Positions 16,447 through 25,058 of a stretch of 64,000 bases of DNA are shown one piece after another. The stretch covers positions 1 through 64,000 of the forward strand of contig PENC01000002.1 in assembly GCA_003674045.1 (NCBI GenBank), read 5' to 3'. Under the pieces are notes generated by a model. It made no database searches. It had not been told where the DNA came from and saw only the letters and a list, made by a program, of their open reading frames with translations. Within the stretch, counting starts at the first letter, position 1; every line of letters starts with the position of its first letter. Source of the stretch: Streptomyces griseocarneus (GTDB lineage Bacteria > Actinomycetota > Actinomycetes > Streptomycetales > Streptomycetaceae). The position numbers and the translations under genes are program-made.

Positions 16447-18237
16447 ATGTACGGATCATGCGCATCCGGGCACGGGGTCGGGATCGGGGGGTCCGTCGTG
16501 ATCTTGAAAAGCGAGCGGCGCAACGGCGGCGGAATATCCGCCGCGGAGCTGATTCTTACCTCGATAGCCGCTGTGAGCTGGGCTTTTCTTGCTATGGCGG
16601 GAATTGCGGCACTGGGGCTGCATTTGCTCGGCGCGGACGCCGCGGGGGCGCTCGGGCCGATGACGGCGGCGGCCGTGGTCCTCGCCGTGGGGGGTTCCAT
16701 CACCCCTTCGGGCGATCTGGAGGCCTTCGGTCTGCGGGGCGCGGCGGCGCACAGCGCCGTCGAAATCGCGCCACTGGGCGTGAGCCTGGCGGGCGCGCTC
16801 CTGCTGGGGCTGGTCTTCGCGCGGTCGCTGCGTTCGGCGGGCGCGACGGTGCGCGTGGGGGAGCTCGCCGCCCGCGTGGGCGCTGTGGCCGTGCTCTTCC
16901 TGCTGCTCCTCGGCGGGCTGTGCTGGGTGGGCTCGGACACCGTCACGATCGACGGGTCGGGGCTCGGCCTCGGTGGTACGGGCAGCGGCGGGCCGGGGCT
17001 GTCGATCCCCGGGATCGGGGACATCGGCGGCGGGCTCCCGGACCGGATCGCCGGGCTGGCCAAGGCCAAGGCGTCGGTGGGCTTCTCCGTGGACACCGGC
17101 GCCTCGCTGCTCGGCGGCGCGGTGTGGGTGCTCGCGGTGCTGCTCGTCACGGTGCTGGCCGCGCGGCGGGCGCCGCTGCCCCCGGGCTGGGAGGTCCTGC
17201 ACCGGACGGTGCGCCCGGCGGTCTCGGCACTGTGCGCGGTGCTGGTGCTCGCGGTCGGCGCGGGCCTGGCGGCGGCGCTGTTCGCGACGACGGTCGACGC
17301 CCACCCCGGCCGGGTGCTCGGCGGGGCCCTGCTGGGGGCACCGAACGGGGTGTGGATCGGGGTGCCGTTGGGGCTGCTGGTGTCCTGGCGGGGTACGGCC
17401 ACGGGCGCGCTCGCGCAGGTGCTGCCCTCCCCGCTCGACGACCTGCTCAGCGCCAAGGCCGACGAGCCGGTGACCCTGGGCCGGCTGGCCGAACTCGACG
17501 GACGCGTGTGGCTGCTGGGGGTCGGGTGCGCCCTGCTGATCCTGGCCGCGGGGGTGCTGACGGCGGTGCGCACCCCGCGCGGAGAACAGGGCGCGGTGGG
17601 CTTCGCTGCCCGCTGCGCGGTCTCGCTGGGGGTGGCGACCGCGCTCGCGCTGCCGCTGCTGGTGCTGGCGACCCGGGTGAAGGCGGACGCGGGTCTGTCC
17701 GTCCTGGGCTTCGACGCGGTGGGAGCGGGCCTGGAGCTGCGGGGCAGCGTGCCGATGGCGCTGGGCCTGGGGGCGGTGTGGGGCACGGTCGCGGGAGCCG
17801 CGGGCGGCCTGCTGGCCTGCGCGGTCCGTGCCGCGGGACGGCGCGCGGTGACGCCCGTACCGGCGCACGGCCGGACGCCTGCCCACCCGGCCCCGGCGTG
17901 GAGCCGGGCGGCGCCCTACCCGGAGCAGTCGTACGCGCCGGGGCCGTACAACCCCGCGCCCCGGCAGCCCGCGCGCGACGAGACGAACCCGTACAAGCAG
18001 GGAGACATCACTCCGCGCCGCCTGCCCCCGGCCGACGACAACCCGTACCGGCGGCCCGCGGCGGACGACCGCTACACCGCGCCGACCCAGCCGGGCATGG
18101 GCCTGCCGCCGCCCCGCTCGCGGCCCCGGCGGCAGACCGGTTCCGGGTACCGCTACGGGTCCACCCCGCCGCAGGAACCGCCGCCTCCGGGGCGTCCGCC
18201 GGGGGCGCCGCCCGGGCCGCCCAAGGGGCAGCGTTAA
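16447..18237 (+). CDS. Streptophobe-family membrane protein
   Basis: A 596-residue membrane protein with roughly ten to twelve transmembrane helices and a Pro-rich cytoplasmic C-terminus (about 480-596, with RQPARDETNPYKQ and PPPGRPPGAPPGPP). The opening segment AAELILTSIAAVSWAFLAMAGIAALGLHLLGADAAG is the hallmark of the family seen in Streptomyces, which carries no known activity. The start at 16447 is supported by the promoter just upstream. It is divergent from the FHA-ABC transporter and upstream of serB on the same strand, with 82 bp between. Confidence 0.85.
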   Translation: MYGSCASGHGVGIGGSVVILKSERRNGGGISAAELILTSIAAVSWAFLAMAGIAALGLHLLGADAAGALGPMTAAAVVLAVGGSITPSGDLEAFGLRGAAAHSAVEIAPLGVSLAGALLLGLVFARSLRSAGATVRVGELAARVGAVAVLFLLLLGGLCWVGSDTVTIDGSGLGLGGTGSGGPGLSIPGIGDIGGGLPDRIAGLAKAKASVGFSVDTGASLLGGAVWVLAVLLVTVLAARRAPLPPGWEVLHRTVRPAVSALCAVLVLAVGAGLAAALFATTVDAHPGRVLGGALLGAPNGVWIGVPLGLLVSWRGTATGALAQVLPSPLDDLLSAKADEPVTLGRLAELDGRVWLLGVGCALLILAAGVLTAVRTPRGEQGAVGFAARCAVSLGVATALALPLLVLATRVKADAGLSVLGFDAVGAGLELRGSVPMALGLGAVWGTVAGAAGGLLACAVRAAGRRAVTPVPAHGRTPAHPAPAWSRAAPYPEQSYAPGPYNPAPRQPARDETNPYKQGDITPRRLPPADDNPYRRPAADDRYTAPTQPGMGLPPPRSRPRRQTGSGYRYGSTPPQEPPPPGRPPGAPPGPPKGQR

Positions 18238-18319
18238 CGGTTCGTAGGCGAGCTCTTCGCCGTCCGGTCACGGGACAGGTGTACGGACGGCGAAGGAAGC
18301 CGGATACGGTGGGGGCACC

Positions 18320-19552
18320 ATGAGCGCATCGCAGACCCCGCCTGCCACCGCCGTCACCGGCGACGACGATCCCACCCTGCTGGTCAAGATCTTCGGGAAG
18401 GACCGGCCGGGCATCACCGCCGGTCTGTTCGACACGCTCGCCGCCTTCGCCGTCGACGTCGTCGACATCGAGCAGGTCGTCACCCGGGGCCGGATCACCC
18501 TCTGCGCACTGGTCACCGCGCCCGCGGGCGGCGGCACGATGGAGGGCGAGCTCCGGGCGACGGTGCACAGTTGGGCGGATTCGCTGCACCTCCAGGCGGA
18601 GATCATCTCGGGGCGGGGCGACAACAGGCCGCGTGGCGTCGGGCGTTCCCACGTCACGGTGCTCGGGCACCCGCTGACCGCCGAGTCGACGGCCGCCATC
18701 GCCGCGCGGATCACGGGCACGGGCGGCAACATCGACCGTGTCTTCCGGCTCGCCAAATACCCGGTGACGGCGGTGGAGTTCGCCGTGTCGGGCACCGAAA
18801 CGGAGTCCCTGCGGACGGCGCTGGCCATAGAGGCCGCGGCGCGTGGGGTGGACGTGGCGGTCGTGGCGGCCGGTCTCCAGCGGCGGGCACAGCGCCTGAT
18901 CGTGATGGACGTGGACTCGACGCTGATCACGGACGAGGTCATCGAGCTGTTCGCCGCGCACGCCGGGTGCGAGGCGGAGGTCGCGGAGGTCACCGCGCGG
19001 GCGATGCGCGGCGAGCTGGACTTCGAGCAGTCCCTGCACGCCCGGGTGGCGCTGCTGAAGGGCCTGGACGAGTCGGTGGTGGACAAGGTGCGGGCGGAGG
19101 TCCGGCTCACCCCGGGCGCCCGGACCCTGATCAAGACGCTGAAGCGGCTCGGCTACCAGGTGGGAGTCGTCTCCGGCGGCTTCACCCAGGTCACGGACGA
19201 CCTGCGGGAGCGGCTGGGGCTGGACTTCGCGTCGGCGAACACACTGGAGATCGCCGACGGCAAGCTGACCGGCCGCGTCACCGGCGAGATCGTCGACCGC
19301 GCGGGCAAGGCCCGCCTGCTGCAACGCTTCGCGGCCGAGGCGGGGGTGCCGCTGGCCCAGACGGTGGCGATCGGTGACGGCGCGAACGACCTCGACATGC
19401 TGAACGCGGCGGGCCTCGGCATCGCCTTCAACGCGAAGCCGGTGGTACGGGAGGCGGCGCACACGGCGGTGAACGTGCCGTTCCTGGACACGGTGCTCTA
19501 TCTGCTGGGCGTGACGCGCGAGGAAGTCGAGGCGGCGAACACACACGAGTGA
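18320..19552 (+). CDS. serB: Phosphoserine phosphatase
   Basis: A 410-residue enzyme for the last step of serine biosynthesis, L-phosphoserine to L-serine. Two N-terminal ACT domains (about 20-180, LLVKIFGKDRPGITAGLFDTL) precede the HAD domain: DVDST (197-201, nucleophile and acid Asp), the VVSGGF motif, the Lys of TGEIVDRAGKARLL and GDGANDLDML. Length and ACT-ACT-HAD layout match long actinobacterial SerB. TACGGT lies about 9 bp before the ATG with no obvious ribosome binding site, so it may be leaderless. A dispersed repeat follows the stop. Confidence 0.95.
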   Translation: MSASQTPPATAVTGDDDPTLLVKIFGKDRPGITAGLFDTLAAFAVDVVDIEQVVTRGRITLCALVTAPAGGGTMEGELRATVHSWADSLHLQAEIISGRGDNRPRGVGRSHVTVLGHPLTAESTAAIAARITGTGGNIDRVFRLAKYPVTAVEFAVSGTETESLRTALAIEAAARGVDVAVVAAGLQRRAQRLIVMDVDSTLITDEVIELFAAHAGCEAEVAEVTARAMRGELDFEQSLHARVALLKGLDESVVDKVRAEVRLTPGARTLIKTLKRLGYQVGVVSGGFTQVTDDLRERLGLDFASANTLEIADGKLTGRVTGEIVDRAGKARLLQRFAAEAGVPLAQTVAIGDGANDLDMLNAAGLGIAFNAKPVVREAAHTAVNVPFLDTVLYLLGVTREEVEAANTHE

Positions 19553-19574
19553 CCGGGGCGAAGCCCCGGCTTAA

Positions 19575-19596
19575 GGGGCGCGGGGAACTGCGCGAC
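19575..19596 (+). repeat. Dispersed intergenic repeat, copy 1
   Basis: Core GGGGCGCGGGGAACTGCGCG, extended by AC, followed by a longer conserved flank (AAGCCCCCACCGGACCCGCA). Other copies are at 44378-44399, 51138-51159 (plus an inverted partial copy at 51099-51117) and 58752-58773 (inverted). All lie in intergenic DNA, mostly near gene ends. Confidence 0.8.
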
Positions 19597-19662
19597 AAGC
19601 CCCCACCGGACCCGCAGACGCGCACCGAGCCCAAGAGGCACCCCAATAGGCGCCCCGGCACA

Positions 19663-20181
19663 TCACAGATGCGGCGCCCAGAATTCCGAAAGCGCCGCGC
19701 AGCCATGCTCGACCGACTTCCAGGAACCCGAGAAGCCGAGCACGGCGATCGACGCCGTGGGGAACCCGGAACGGTTCATCCGGGCGAGCGTGTCGCCCTC
19801 CGCCTCGCCCGCCAGCGCGTCGGCCAGCGCGTGCATGCCCGGGTTGTGCCCGACGAGCAGCAGGTCGCGGACCTCGTCGGAGGTCTCGTTGACGAGCGCG
19901 ATGAGCTCGCCGAGCGACGCTTCGTAGAGCCGGTCCTCGTAGACCGTGCGGGGACGCTGCGGGAGCTCGGCGACGGCGAGCTTCCACGTCTCGCGGGTGC
20001 GGGCGGCGGTGGAGCAGAGGACGAGATCGGGGACGAGACCGGCGGAGGCGATCCGGCGGCCGGCGGCCGGGGCGTCCTTGCGGCCGCGGTCGGCGAGCGG
20101 CCGGTCGTGGTCGTCCACGTCGGGCCAGTCGGCCTTGGCGTGGCGGAGGAGGACGATCCTGCGGGTCGGTTCGGCGCTCAT
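19663..20181 (-). CDS. SixA-like histidine phosphatase
   Basis: A 172-residue member of the histidine phosphatase (phosphoglycerate mutase-like) superfamily. The phospho-accepting RHAKADWP motif follows the first strand (IVLLRHAKADWPDVDDHDRPLADRG), with the second catalytic LLVGHNPGMHALAD and an Arg in ARTRETWKLA. The DRPLADRG signature and small size fit the SixA branch, which removes phosphate from phosphohistidine proteins. It converges on serB, and its target is unknown. Confidence 0.9.
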   Translation of the reverse strand: MSAEPTRRIVLLRHAKADWPDVDDHDRPLADRGRKDAPAAGRRIASAGLVPDLVLCSTAARTRETWKLAVAELPQRPRTVYEDRLYEASLGELIALVNETSDEVRDLLLVGHNPGMHALADALAGEAEGDTLARMNRSGFPTASIAVLGFSGSWKSVEHGCAALSEFWAPHL

Positions 20182-20250
20182 GGTTTCCAGCTTCGCATGA
20201 AAAGGACGGCGGGGCGCGGGGTGTTGGGAGGCTGTCGCCCGCCCTGCCGG

Positions 20251-20472
20251 TCAGCCGCCCAGCGCGTACTGGACGAAGGCCACGAGCCGCGCGAGCGCGC
20301 CCGCGGCGCCGAGGGTGCTGCCGCTCTCCGGCGAGGCGGAGGCCGCGGGCCCGGCGAGCAGGAAGAGCAGCAGGGCGAAGGCCACGGCGGGGAGCGCCAC
20401 GCCCCACCACGGCAGCCTGGTCTGCACGGTGCGCGCGGTGCCACGAGGACGGTGCGGGGTGCCGCCGGGCAT
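20251..20472 (-). CDS. Small single-pass membrane protein
   Basis: A 73-residue protein with a basic N-terminus (HRPRGTARTVQTRLP), one hydrophobic segment (WWGVALPAVAFALLLFLLAGPAA) and a short C-terminal amphipathic stretch. The ATG at 20472 is chosen because GGAGG sits 8 nt upstream. A longer frame would begin at 20502 without such a site. It is unrecognised beyond being a small conserved-looking membrane protein. Confidence 0.6.
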   Translation of the reverse strand: MPGGTPHRPRGTARTVQTRLPWWGVALPAVAFALLLFLLAGPAASASPESGSTLGAAGALARLVAFVQYALGG

Positions 20473-20645
20473 GGATATCGCCTCCGAGTGGGGTCCGGAC
20501 ACCGCGCCGTCGCCGTACGCGCGATGTACTACGAACCTACGGAGATCCGGTCCCCGCTCCCATCCGGTGAACCACCCAGTTACCCCTGAGCCGTCCCCCC
20601 TGGGGGGTGGGGGTTATCCCCCGTCTTCCCCTAGGGGACAGGAGG

Positions 20646-20768
20646 TCAGGGCGAGGCGAGCGTCGCGATCACGGCGATGACGACGGTGATCGCGAGCATC
20701 GCGCCGAGGATGGCCAGGAGCGTCTTCTGGCCGTTCTTGGGGTTCGGGTCGAGCACAGGCTGCTGCAT
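20646..20768 (-). CDS. SGM_5486-type small transporter-associated protein
   Basis: A 40-residue open frame: a Pro/Asn-rich N-terminus (MQQPVLDPNPKNGQKT) followed by one transmembrane helix (LLAILGAMLAITVVIAVIA). I recognise it as the tiny protein usually found next to CynX/NimT-type MFS permeases in Streptomyces. The permease gene ends 52 bp upstream on the same strand, consistent with a shared transcript and a possible accessory role. Confidence 0.75.
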   Translation of the reverse strand: MQQPVLDPNPKNGQKTLLAILGAMLAITVVIAVIATLASP

Positions 20769-20820
20769 GGCACCAGTGTCGCATCCTGGCCCGGACGGCT
20801 CGTTGTCCGGCCCCCGCGCC

Positions 20821-22125
20821 TCAGAGCTCGTCCTCCACCGTGCGGTTGCGGCCCGCGAGCAGGCCGCAGACGATCTGGGGCACCATCAGCGCCGCCATCA
20901 GGGCGATCGGCCAGTTCCAGCCACCCGTGCGGTCGTTGAGCCAGCCCACGAGCAGGGGCCCGGGGATGGAAATGAGATAGCCGACGCTCTGGGCGAAGGC
21001 GGACAGCCGCACCATGCCCGCGCCGGTCCGGGCCCGCATGCCGATCATGGTGAGGGCGAGCGGGAAGGCACTGTTGGAGACGCCGAGGAGCACCACCCAC
21101 ACCCAGGCGCCGTCCTTGGGCGCCAGCCACAGGCCCGCGTAGCCCGCGAGGCCGAAGACCGCGAGGGTGACGGCCAGGATGCCCTGGTGGGGCAGGCGGG
21201 CGGCGAGGCGCGGCAGGGCGAAGGCGAGCGGCACGCCCACCACCATCGTCATCGCGGCCAGCACACCGGCGGTGGAGGCGGAGACCCCGGCGTCCCGGAA
21301 GATCACGGGCAGCCAGCCCATGACGATGTAGGCGCCGGTGGCCTGGAGGCCGAAGAAGAGGGCCAGTGCCCAGGCGGTGGTGCTGCGGGTGATGCTCTTG
21401 CCGGTGGTCTCCGGCGCGGCGCCGGACGTGGCCGCGGAAGCGGTCTCGTCGCCCGCGGACCGGCCGCGGGCGCTGATCGCCAGCCAGGTCAGGGACGCGA
21501 CGGCGGCGAGGGCGGCCCACATGGCGAGGCCGGACTTCCAGGTGCTGCCCATCGCGTGGGTCAGCGGGACGGTGGCCGCGCCCGCGACACCGGCGCCGCC
21601 GGAGAGCGCCATCGAGTAGAGGCCGGTCATGGGGCCGACGCGGTCGGGGAACCAGCGCTTGACGACGACCGGCATCAGGACGTTGCTCACGGCTATGCCC
21701 GCGAGCGCGAGGGCGCTCAGGGCCAGGAAGGCGGGGATGCCGCCGGCGAACGGGCGCAGCGCGAGACCGGCGGCGATGAACGCCATCCCGGCGCAGACCA
21801 CCGGGGCGGGCCCCCAGCGCCGGGCCAGCCGGGGCGCGGCGAGGCCGAAGACCGCGAAGCACAGCGTGGGCACGGAGGTGAGCAGCCCGGCGAGGGCGCC
21901 GCTCATGCCGAGTCCGGCCTTCACCTCCTTCATCAGCGCGCCGAGGCTGGTGATGGCGGGGCGGAGGTTGAGGGCGGCGAGGACGAGCCCCACGGCGAGG
22001 AGCAGGGTCCGCGGGCGGGCGGGGCCGTCGCGCCGCGGGGCAGGGGCGGGCGTGCCGGTGGCCGGTACCGGTGCCGGTGCGGCCGCGTCGGCCGCCGTGA
22101 GATCTTCGTCTGCCGTATGTGCCAT
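20821..22125 (-). CDS. CynX/NimT-family MFS transporter
   Basis: A 434-residue permease with 12 predicted helices. The first helix region LVLAALNLRPAITSLGALMKEV is diagnostic for the CynX/NimT (cyanate/nitroimidazole) MFS family. An Ala/Pro-rich cytoplasmic N-terminus of about 40 residues precedes it, and a loop at about 232-252 separates the halves. Substrate cannot be assigned. A GntR regulator is divergent 39 bp away and probably controls it. The 40-residue SGM_5486-type gene follows. Confidence 0.9.
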   Translation of the reverse strand: MAHTADEDLTAADAAAPAPVPATGTPAPAPRRDGPARPRTLLLAVGLVLAALNLRPAITSLGALMKEVKAGLGMSGALAGLLTSVPTLCFAVFGLAAPRLARRWGPAPVVCAGMAFIAAGLALRPFAGGIPAFLALSALALAGIAVSNVLMPVVVKRWFPDRVGPMTGLYSMALSGGAGVAGAATVPLTHAMGSTWKSGLAMWAALAAVASLTWLAISARGRSAGDETASAATSGAAPETTGKSITRSTTAWALALFFGLQATGAYIVMGWLPVIFRDAGVSASTAGVLAAMTMVVGVPLAFALPRLAARLPHQGILAVTLAVFGLAGYAGLWLAPKDGAWVWVVLLGVSNSAFPLALTMIGMRARTGAGMVRLSAFAQSVGYLISIPGPLLVGWLNDRTGGWNWPIALMAALMVPQIVCGLLAGRNRTVEDEL

Positions 22126-22164
22126 ACCGGCATCATAGAATCATGGGATGAATGGAGCACGACA
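22126..22164. promoter_or_regulatory. Divergent promoter/operator between permease and GntR genes
   Basis: Only 39 bp separate the two divergent start codons. The gap is AT-richer than its surroundings (CATCATAGAATCATGGGATG) and contains TAGAAT and repeated ATCAT/GAT elements, where the GntR protein probably binds. It also carries the GGAG ribosome binding site of the regulator. Confidence 0.5.
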
Positions 22165-22842
22165 ATGGCGCCTCTGACATCTCCCCGGCGGTCCCCGCTC
22201 GTCGACCAGGTGATCGCGCAGCTGCGGAACCAGATCACGTCCGGTGAGTGGCCGGTCGGTTCGCGCATCCCCACCGAGCCCGCGCTCGTGGAGCAGCTCG
22301 GGGTGGCGCGCAACACCGTCCGGGAGGCGGTGCGCGCCCTGGCCCACAACGGGCTGCTGGACATCCGCCAGGGGTCGGGCACCTATGTCGTCGCCACCAG
22401 CGAGCTCGCCGGGGTGATGAACCGCCGCTTCGCGCAGGCCGACCCGCTGCACGTCGCCGAGCTGCGCGCCGCCCTGGAGATGCAGGCGGCGCGCCTGGCG
22501 GCGCAGCGCCGTACCGAGCACGACCTCGCCCAGCTGACACTGCTGCTGGAACGGCGCGAGGAGGCGTGGGCGTCCGGGGACGCGGAGCGGTTCGTGGAGG
22601 CCGACGCGACACTGCACACGGCGGTGGTCGCGGCGGCGCACAACGAGGTGCTGGCGGAGGTGTACGCCGACCTCGGCGGGGTGCTGCGCCAGTTCCTGCG
22701 CGCGGATGTGGGCACCGAGCTGCGGCCCGAGGGGCTGGCCGACCACGGCAGGCTGGTGGCCGCGATCCGGGACGGCGACGAGCGGACGGCCGAGGAGGAG
22801 GCGGGCCGCTACCCGTACGGCTGCCGCGCGGTGACCGGCTGA
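22165..22842 (+). CDS. FadR-subfamily GntR transcriptional regulator
   Basis: A 225-residue regulator. The N-terminal winged helix (SPLVDQVIAQLRNQITSGEWPVGSRIPTEPALVEQLGVARNTVREAVRAL) is followed by an FCD ligand-binding domain (about 90-220, RAALEMQAARLAAQR, ADATLHTAVVAAAHN). The ATG lies 7 nt after GGAG. It is divergent from the CynX/NimT permease, so local repression relieved by the transported compound is the simplest model. The C-terminus (GRYPYGCRAVTG) is slightly short for the family. Confidence 0.88.
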   Translation: MAPLTSPRRSPLVDQVIAQLRNQITSGEWPVGSRIPTEPALVEQLGVARNTVREAVRALAHNGLLDIRQGSGTYVVATSELAGVMNRRFAQADPLHVAELRAALEMQAARLAAQRRTEHDLAQLTLLLERREEAWASGDAERFVEADATLHTAVVAAAHNEVLAEVYADLGGVLRQFLRADVGTELRPEGLADHGRLVAAIRDGDERTAEEEAGRYPYGCRAVTG

Positions 22843-22846
22843 GGCG

Positions 22847-23185
22847 TCAGCCCGGGGCGTGCGTCACCCAGGCGTGCCGTATGCCCAGCCAGCAGCGCTG
22901 GGTGAGGGTGACGTGGCGGGCGGGGGCGACGGCGACGGGCGCGGTGTCCATGCCCGGGTCCCACCAGCGGGCGCACTCGATGTGCAGCTGTACGCGATCG
23001 ATGGTGGAGTTGCCGTTGAAGCAGTCGACGGTGACGTGCGAGCCGCGCAGGCGCGTGCCGCACTCCGCCTCCAGGGGCGGGCCGGGCGCGGGTGCCGCGC
23101 GTACGGGCGGGCAGACCACGGCGGCCAGGGCCGCGGTGGCGAACAGCAGGGCCGTCGTCCGGCGGAGTGCGGAAGCGGAACGCAT
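22847..23185 (-). CDS. Small secreted protein of unknown function
   Basis: A 112-residue exported protein: signal peptide with Arg-rich start (MRSASALRRTTALLFATAAL) cleaved near VRAAPA. The roughly 80-residue mature part has four Cys (CGTRL, VDCFNG, IECARW, RCWLG) that could make two disulfides. No domain recognised. It converges on the GntR gene with a 4-bp gap. Confidence 0.65.
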   Translation of the reverse strand: MRSASALRRTTALLFATAALAAVVCPPVRAAPAPGPPLEAECGTRLRGSHVTVDCFNGNSTIDRVQLHIECARWWDPGMDTAPVAVAPARHVTLTQRCWLGIRHAWVTHAPG

Positions 23186-23243
23186 GCCCGTACCTCCTCC
23201 CGTGCCCTCCCAGTGTGAGGGCGGACGGCGCGCGCCGCATACG

Positions 23244-23287
23244 CGAAGGCCGCGGGGCCGTCCGGTGGGACGGCCCCGCGGCCTTCG
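23244..23287 (-). terminator. Hairpin terminator after fabI
   Basis: A perfect 20-bp stem (23244-23263 with 23268-23287) and GGTG loop, immediately after the fabI stop on the minus strand, closing the fabG-fabI unit. Confidence 0.8.
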
Positions 23288-23302
23288 GCGTGGTGAACCG
23301 GG

Positions 23303-24073
23303 TCAGGCACCCATCATGTGCACGCCGCCGTCGACGTGGATGATCTCGCCGGTCGTCTTCGGGAAGAAGTCCGACAGCAGGGCGACGATGCCGCGGCCCG
23401 CGGGCTCGGGGTCGGACATGTCCCACTCGAGCGGGGAGCGGGTGTTCCACACGTCGGCCAGATCCGAGAAGCCCGGGATGGACTTGGCGGCCATCGAGCC
23501 GATCGGGCCCGCCGAGACGAGGTTGCAGCGGATGTTCTGCTTGCCGAGGTCACGGGCCATGTAGCGGTTGGTGGCCTCGAGGGCGGCCTTGGCCGGGCCC
23601 ATCCAGTCGTACTGCGGCCACGCGAACTGCGCGTCGAAGGTCAGGCCGACCACCGCGCCGCCCTCCTCCGCCATCAGCGGCAGCAGGGCCATGGTCAGCG
23701 ACTTCAGCGAGAACGCCGAGACGTGCATGGCCGTGGCGACCGACTCGAAGGGGGTGTTGAGGAAGTTGCCGCCGAGCGCGTCCTGCGGCGCGAAGCCGAT
23801 GGAGTGGACGATGCCGTCCAGCCCGCCGAGCTCGTCGCGGACCAGGTCCGCCAGGCGGTCCAGGTGCTCCTGGTTGGTCACGTCCAGCTCGATGACCTTG
23901 GCGGGCCTGGGCAGCTTCTTGGCGATGCGCTCGGTGAGCGTGGGCCGCGGGAACGCCGTCAGGATGACCTCGGCGCCCTGCTCCTGCGCGACCTTGGCCG
24001 CGTGGAAGGCGATGGAGGACTCCATCAGCACACCGGTGATCAGAATGCGCTTGCCTGCGAGGATTCCACTCAT
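23303..24073 (-). CDS. fabI: Enoyl-[acyl-carrier-protein] reductase (NADH)
   Basis: A 256-residue SDR-type enzyme catalysing the final reduction of each fatty-acid elongation cycle. Diagnostic features are the altered cofactor loop KRILITGVLMESSIAFHAAKVAQEQGAEV, the active-site Tyr/Lys region (FDAQFAWPQYDWMGPAKAALEATNRYMARDLG) and AGPIGSMAAKSIPGF as in FabI/InhA. Length agrees with the family. It follows fabG by 5 bp on the same strand, an operon common in Streptomyces, and ends at a strong terminator. It is the expected target of triclosan/isoniazid-type inhibitors. Confidence 0.95.
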   Translation of the reverse strand: MSGILAGKRILITGVLMESSIAFHAAKVAQEQGAEVILTAFPRPTLTERIAKKLPRPAKVIELDVTNQEHLDRLADLVRDELGGLDGIVHSIGFAPQDALGGNFLNTPFESVATAMHVSAFSLKSLTMALLPLMAEEGGAVVGLTFDAQFAWPQYDWMGPAKAALEATNRYMARDLGKQNIRCNLVSAGPIGSMAAKSIPGFSDLADVWNTRSPLEWDMSDPEPAGRGIVALLSDFFPKTTGEIIHVDGGVHMMGA

Positions 24074-24078
24074 GACGT

Positions 24079-24798
24079 TCAGTGACCCATGCCCAATCCG
24101 CCGTCGACGGGAATGACGGCTCCAGTGATGTATGCGGCGTCGTCGGAGGCGAGGAAGCGGACCGAGGCCGCGATCTCCTCGGGCTGCGCGTAACGCGCGA
24201 GCGGCACCTGCTTGACGATGTTCTCCCGCTGCTCCTCGCTGAGCACCCGGGTCATGTCGGTGTCCACGAAACCGGGGGCGACGACGTTGACCGTGATGTT
24301 GCGGGAGCCCAGCTCGCGGCCGAGCGAGCGGGCGAAGCCGACCAGGCCGGCCTTGGAGGCGGCGTAGTTGGCCTGGCCCGCCGAGCCCATGAGGCCGACG
24401 ACGGACGAGATCAGCACCACGCGGCCCTTACGGGCTCGCAGCATGCCCTTCGAGGCGCGCTTGACGACGCGGAAGGTGCCGGTGAGGTTGGTCTCCAGCA
24501 CCGAGGTGAAGTCCTCCTCGGACATCCGCAGCAGCAGCTGGTCGCGGGTGATGCCGGCGTTGGCCACCAGCACCTCGACCGCGCCCTGCTTCTCCTCGAT
24601 CTCCTTGTAGGCCTGCTCGACCTGCTCGGAGTCGGTGATGTCGCACTTCACGGCGAGGCAGCCGAGCTCGGTGAGCTCCGCCGGCGGCTCACCGGAGCGG
24701 TAGGTGATGGCGACCTTGTCCCCACCCTCCGCGAAAGCGCGGGCGATGGCGAGGCCGATGCCTCGGTTTCCTCCGGTGACGAGAACCGAGCGGCTCAA
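24079..24798 (-). CDS. fabG: 3-oxoacyl-[acyl-carrier-protein] reductase
   Basis: A 239-residue SDR reducing beta-ketoacyl-ACP with NADPH: VLVTGGNRGIGLAIARAFAEGG cofactor motif, NAGITRD, catalytic Ser-Tyr-Lys (ISSVVG, YAASKAG) and PGFVDTDMT. I choose a TTG start at 24798 because GGAAGG lies 7 nt upstream and the protein then begins SRSVLVTGG, the usual N-terminus. An ATG at 24822 would add an atypical eight residues. It is transcribed with fabI. The 260-bp gap to tldD holds both divergent promoters but nothing further I can define. Confidence 0.95.
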   Translation of the reverse strand: MSRSVLVTGGNRGIGLAIARAFAEGGDKVAITYRSGEPPAELTELGCLAVKCDITDSEQVEQAYKEIEEKQGAVEVLVANAGITRDQLLLRMSEEDFTSVLETNLTGTFRVVKRASKGMLRARKGRVVLISSVVGLMGSAGQANYAASKAGLVGFARSLGRELGSRNITVNVVAPGFVDTDMTRVLSEEQRENIVKQVPLARYAQPEEIAASVRFLASDDAAYITGAVIPVDGGLGMGH

Positions 24799-25058
24799 GG
24801 GATCACCTTCCGTTTCATCCATGAGTGCTGCTGACTACACCGAAACGTATCGGTAGAGGTCGGGGAAGAGAGAATCGACCTGCGACAGGGGCGACGGGTG
24901 CGCTCTGTTGGATCTCTACAGAAGCGCCGCTCCGGATCTCCACGGAATCCCCGCCGCCCGCGCACACGTCCGGCAGCGTCCGCCCGCAGCGGAAAGGCGG
25001 TGCACGGGCCGCCCGCCACGCGGCATGATTCACGGGCGACGACCCTCGGGAGGACCCT